Below, in pieces: positions 60,612 to 64,000 of a stretch of DNA of 64,000 nt (the stretch's first letter is position 1; each line of letters begins with the position of its first letter). The translations under genes and the position numbers were made by a program. Origin of the DNA: Betaproteobacteria bacterium (lineage in GTDB: Bacteria; Pseudomonadota; Gammaproteobacteria; Burkholderiales; JAEUOS01); NCBI GenBank assembly GCA_028292405.1, contig JAQGMJ010000013.1, positions 32,237 to 96,236 of the forward strand. Direction: 5' to 3'. The notes below the pieces were generated by a model. It saw only the letters and a program-made list of their open reading frames with translations, ran no database searches and was not told the DNA's origin.

Positions 60612-61121
60612 ATGTCGCGCAAACTAATACTGATCGCGGTCCTGACCGCAGCCGGCCTGGCGCTGGCGGCGCCTGCGCAGGCGCAAAAAGCCAAGGCGGA
60701 GAAGGCGGAAATGGCCGGCGGCGGCCTGTTCAAGTGCACCGACGCCGACGGCAGCGTCACCTATACCAACGTCGGTTCGGTCAAGGGCTGCAAGAAGGTG
60801 GAGGGCGAAATCAATTCGGTTTCCGTCGTCAAGTCCGTCCCCGCCGCGCCGCGCGCCGCCGGCGAATCCAGGGTAGACAGCAATTCGCAAAAAGCGCGCG
60901 ACACCGACCGCCGCCGTATCCTGCAGGAAGAGCTGGCTGCCGAGCAAAAGCGCTTGGCCGACCTGCAAAAGGAATACAACAACGGCGAGCCCGAGCGTCA
61001 GGGTGGCGAGCGCAACTACCAGAAATACATGGACCGCAGCCAGCAGTTGAAAGACGACGTCGCGCGCAGCCAGTCGAACGTCGACTCCCTCAATCGCGAA
61101 CTCGGCGGCCTGAAAAACTAG
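60612..61121 (+). CDS. DUF4124-like secreted protein between glnA and ntrB
   Basis: Signal peptide MSRKLILIAVLTAAGLALAAPAQAQ; FKCTDADGSVTYTNVGSVKGCKKVEGE DUF4124-like core; C-terminal coiled coil. Confidence 0.82.
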   Translation: MSRKLILIAVLTAAGLALAAPAQAQKAKAEKAEMAGGGLFKCTDADGSVTYTNVGSVKGCKKVEGEINSVSVVKSVPAAPRAAGESRVDSNSQKARDTDRRRILQEELAAEQKRLADLQKEYNNGEPERQGGERNYQKYMDRSQQLKDDVARSQSNVDSLNRELGGLKN

Positions 61122-61221
61122 GCTGGGTTGCTCGGCAACGTCGCTTAAGCACCGTCTTTCGACACCTCATTTCCAGGCCGGCCGCGACTGCGCGCCGGCC
61201 TGTCGTTTTCCGGAGCCCGAT

Positions 61222-62319
61222 TTGCCTGCAAAGCGTTTGCGTCCACTCGCCCCGCCGCCGGCCCCGGTAGTGCGGGAGAGCCCCTATCCGGGCCTGGATC
61301 TGCTGCCTTCCGCGATCCTCCTGCTGGACGTCGAATTCCGCATCAACCACGCCAATCCGGCGGCCGAGGCCTTGTTCGAGTCGTCCCTGCGCAACCTGCG
61401 CGGCCAGCCGGTGGACCGCCAGACCCAGTCGGAAGAACTCGGCCTGTTGCTCGAGGAGGCGCTGCGGGGCAAATGGAGCCATCGCAGCCAGGAACTGGAG
61501 CTTTCCTTCGCCGGCCGCGAGCGGGTCTCGATGGCCTGCGTGCTGACGCCGATCGAGCAGGGCGACAATCGCGTGCTACTGGAATTGCGCGCCATCGACC
61601 AGCAGCTCAAGGTCGAACGCGAGGAGCGCTTAAACGAGCAGGCCGAGGCGAACCGCGAACTGATCCGCAACCTGGCGCACGAGATCAAAAATCCCCTGGG
61701 CGGCATCCGCGGCGCCGCGCAACTGCTGGAATTCGAGCTGCCGGACAAGCGCCTGCGCGAATACACCCAGGTGATCGTCAAGGAATCCGACCGCCTGCAG
61801 TCCCTGATGGACCGCATGCTGACGCCACACCGCCCGCCGCACATCACTTCGGTCAACATCCACGAGGTGCTGGAACGGGTGCGCAGCCTCCTGGCGGCGG
61901 AATTCCCGCGCAAAATCAGCCTGGTACGCGATTACGACGCTTCCCTCCCGGAACTGCGGGGCGACAAGGAACAGCTGATCCAGGTGGCGCTCAACGTCGC
62001 GCGCAACGCCGCCCAGGCGCTGCTCGGCGCCGGCACCAAAAATCCGGAGATCGTTCTGAAGACCCGGGTGGTGCGCAACATCACCCTGCACAAGGAACGC
62101 TGCCGGCTGGCACTGGACTTGCATATAGAGGATAACGGACCGGGTATCCCGGAAAGCATCCGCGATCGCGTGTTCTACCCCCTGGTATCGGGGCGGGACG
62201 GCGGCAGCGGATTGGGCCTGACACTGGCGCAAACATTCGTGCAGCAGCATCGCGGCACGATAGAGTGCGAGAGCAGGCCGGGATACACCTGTTTCAAAAT
62301 TCTCTTGCCATTTTCGTAA
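61222..62319 (+). CDS. glnL: nitrogen regulation sensor histidine kinase NtrB
   Basis: PAS domain LPSAILLLDVEFRINHANPAAEALFESS; H-box LIRNLAHEIKNPLGGIRGAAQLLEFEL; DNGPGIPESIRDRVFYPLVSGRDGGSGLGLTLAQTFVQQH. TTG start. Confidence 0.95.
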   Translation: MPAKRLRPLAPPPAPVVRESPYPGLDLLPSAILLLDVEFRINHANPAAEALFESSLRNLRGQPVDRQTQSEELGLLLEEALRGKWSHRSQELELSFAGRERVSMACVLTPIEQGDNRVLLELRAIDQQLKVEREERLNEQAEANRELIRNLAHEIKNPLGGIRGAAQLLEFELPDKRLREYTQVIVKESDRLQSLMDRMLTPHRPPHITSVNIHEVLERVRSLLAAEFPRKISLVRDYDASLPELRGDKEQLIQVALNVARNAAQALLGAGTKNPEIVLKTRVVRNITLHKERCRLALDLHIEDNGPGIPESIRDRVFYPLVSGRDGGSGLGLTLAQTFVQQHRGTIECESRPGYTCFKILLPFS

Positions 62320-62454
62320 AGGGTGAAAATGTGAGGCGTGGGAACTGGGTTTTGTGGATTCCGTAGGCTTCACAGCGGTTTCAAGACGGCCGAAAGGCTG
62401 CTCTGAAAGCCGCGCCACAAAAAACTGTCTCGTGTCGCGCATAATTCACGAGCC

Positions 62455-63933
62455 ATGAAGCCGATCTGGATCGTAGACGACGACAAGTCCATCCGCTGGG
62501 TGCTGGAGAAGGCACTCACGCGCGAAAATATCGCCTGCAAGCTGTTTTCTTCCGCCCGCGAGGCGCTGCAGGCGCTGGAAGAGGAGGCGCCGCAAGTCCT
62601 GGTGTCCGACATCCGCATGCCCGGCGCCTCCGGCCTGGAACTGCTGCAAGCGATCAAGGAAAAGCATCCCGGCCTGCCGGTGATCATCATGACGGCTTAC
62701 TCCGACCTGGAGTCTGCCGTGGCTGCCTTCCAGGGAGGTGCTTTTGAATACCTGCCCAAACCCTTCGATGTCGAAAACGCGATCGAGCTGATCCTCCGCG
62801 CCGTCGAGGAGAGCATGCGCGAGACCGCCGCCGAAGAGACGGTGGAGGAGTCGCCGGAAATCCTCGGCGCCGCGCCCTCGATGCAGGAGGTATTCCGCGC
62901 CATCGGCCGCCTGTCGCAGTCGCATGCGACGGTGCTGATCAACGGCGAGTCGGGCTCCGGCAAGGAACTGGTGGCGCGTGCATTACATCGCCACAGCCCG
63001 CGCGCGGCCAAGGCCTTCATCGCCATCAACACCGCGGCGATTCCAAAGGACCTGCTGGAGTCCGAACTGTTCGGCCACGAGCGCGGCGCCTTCACCGGCG
63101 CGCAGACCATGCGGCGCGGCCGCTTCGAACAGGCCGAGGGCGGCACGCTCTTCCTCGACGAAATCGGTGATATGCCCTTCGACCTGCAGACCCGTTTGCT
63201 GCGCGTGCTGTCGGACGGGCATTTCTACCGCGTCGGCGGGCACAACGCCGTGAAGGCGAATGTGCGCGTGATCGCGGCGACCCACCAGGACCTGGAGCAG
63301 CGCGTGAAGGAAGGGGCCTTTCGCGAAGACCTGTTCCACCGCCTGAACGTGATTCGCCTGCGGCTGCCCGCGCTGCGCGAGCGCCTCGACGACATTCCGA
63401 TGCTGGCCCGGTACTTCCTGCAGCAAAGCGCGAAGCAGCTCGGCGTCGAGCCCAAGCGCATTTCCGATGCGGCGCTCGTGCGGCTGTCGACGTTCGGCTT
63501 TCCCGGCAACGTCCGCCAGCTCGAAAACATCTGTCACTGGCTGACGGTGATGGCGCCGGCGCAGCTGATCGAGCCCAAGGACCTGCCGCCCGAAGTGGCG
63601 CCGCATCCGGCCGAGGTGGCCCGCAGCGCCGTGCCGGCGAACGAGCCGAAAGGCGTGGAAGCGGCGCCGGCCGAGCCGGTCGCCGGCATCGCGCCGCTGG
63701 CCGTCCGGGTCGCAGGCCCGCAGGCGTGGGAGGCAGGGCTGGAAGCGGAGGCGCTGGAGCTGCTGGCCAGTGGCCGGCACGATGTGTGGGAAGCGCTGAC
63801 CAGGCGCTTCGAATCCAAGCTGATTCTCACCGCGCTGTCCATCACCCGTGGCCGCCGTTTCGAGGCCGCGCAAAAGCTCGGCATCGGCCGCAACACCATC
63901 ACTCGCAAGATCCAGGAACTGGGGCTCGAGTAA
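62455..63933 (+). CDS. glnG: nitrogen regulation response regulator NtrC
   Basis: Receiver WIVDDDKSIRWVLEKAL; GESGSGKELVARALHRHSPRAAKAF; GAFTGAQ; C-terminal Fis-type HTH AAQKLGIGRNTITRKIQELGLE. Confidence 0.97.
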   Translation: MKPIWIVDDDKSIRWVLEKALTRENIACKLFSSAREALQALEEEAPQVLVSDIRMPGASGLELLQAIKEKHPGLPVIIMTAYSDLESAVAAFQGGAFEYLPKPFDVENAIELILRAVEESMRETAAEETVEESPEILGAAPSMQEVFRAIGRLSQSHATVLINGESGSGKELVARALHRHSPRAAKAFIAINTAAIPKDLLESELFGHERGAFTGAQTMRRGRFEQAEGGTLFLDEIGDMPFDLQTRLLRVLSDGHFYRVGGHNAVKANVRVIAATHQDLEQRVKEGAFREDLFHRLNVIRLRLPALRERLDDIPMLARYFLQQSAKQLGVEPKRISDAALVRLSTFGFPGNVRQLENICHWLTVMAPAQLIEPKDLPPEVAPHPAEVARSAVPANEPKGVEAAPAEPVAGIAPLAVRVAGPQAWEAGLEAEALELLASGRHDVWEALTRRFESKLILTALSITRGRRFEAAQKLGIGRNTITRKIQELGLE

Positions 63934-64000
63934 ATCAAATACGGGTGGGCAGCCGGACGCGGAGGACGCGACGAATTCGCAGAGGACGCAAAAGAAACCG

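Overview
The window is a high-GC chromosomal segment with typical betaproteobacterial (Burkholderiales/Oxalobacteraceae-like) gene content and order; that lineage is inferred, not computed. It is densely coding. I found no convincing mobile element, CRISPR array, rRNA or tRNA. Left to right: (1) the aromatic/translation supraoperon gyrA-serC-pheA-hisC-tyrA-aroA-cmk-rpsA-ihfB-lapA-lapB; (2) ugd-hldE(N-terminal kinase)-hldD; (3) a ComEA-like HhH protein and cysM; (4) mltB and a transglutaminase/DUF58/MoxR block; (5) a histone-deacetylase-family gene; (6) pepA-holC-DUF2486-like, divergent from lptF-lptG; (7) a small BMP-lipoprotein-type binding protein / 2OG-Fe(II) oxygenase / MarR operon preceded by a striking tandem palindrome; (8) an LOS glycosyltransferase cluster containing msbA, ending at dnaE; (9) trhO, a Kef-type antiporter, pirin, a PAS-GGDEF protein, gluQ, a CoA-binding protein and an O-acetylhomoserine sulfhydrylase; (10) a DEAD-box helicase and a Bug/PrpD/SDR catabolic set; (11) glnA-DUF4124-like-ntrB-ntrC with recognisable NtrC-type and sigma54 sites upstream of glnA. 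The most interesting items are the tandem 14-bp palindromes (centres 20 bp apart) in front of the BMP-2OG-MarR operon, the dyad-rich glnA control region, and the secreted DUF4124-like gene inside the gln-ntr cluster. I did not find strong evidence for a wholly new system; the BMP-2OG-MarR module is the best candidate for an uncharacterised regulon.
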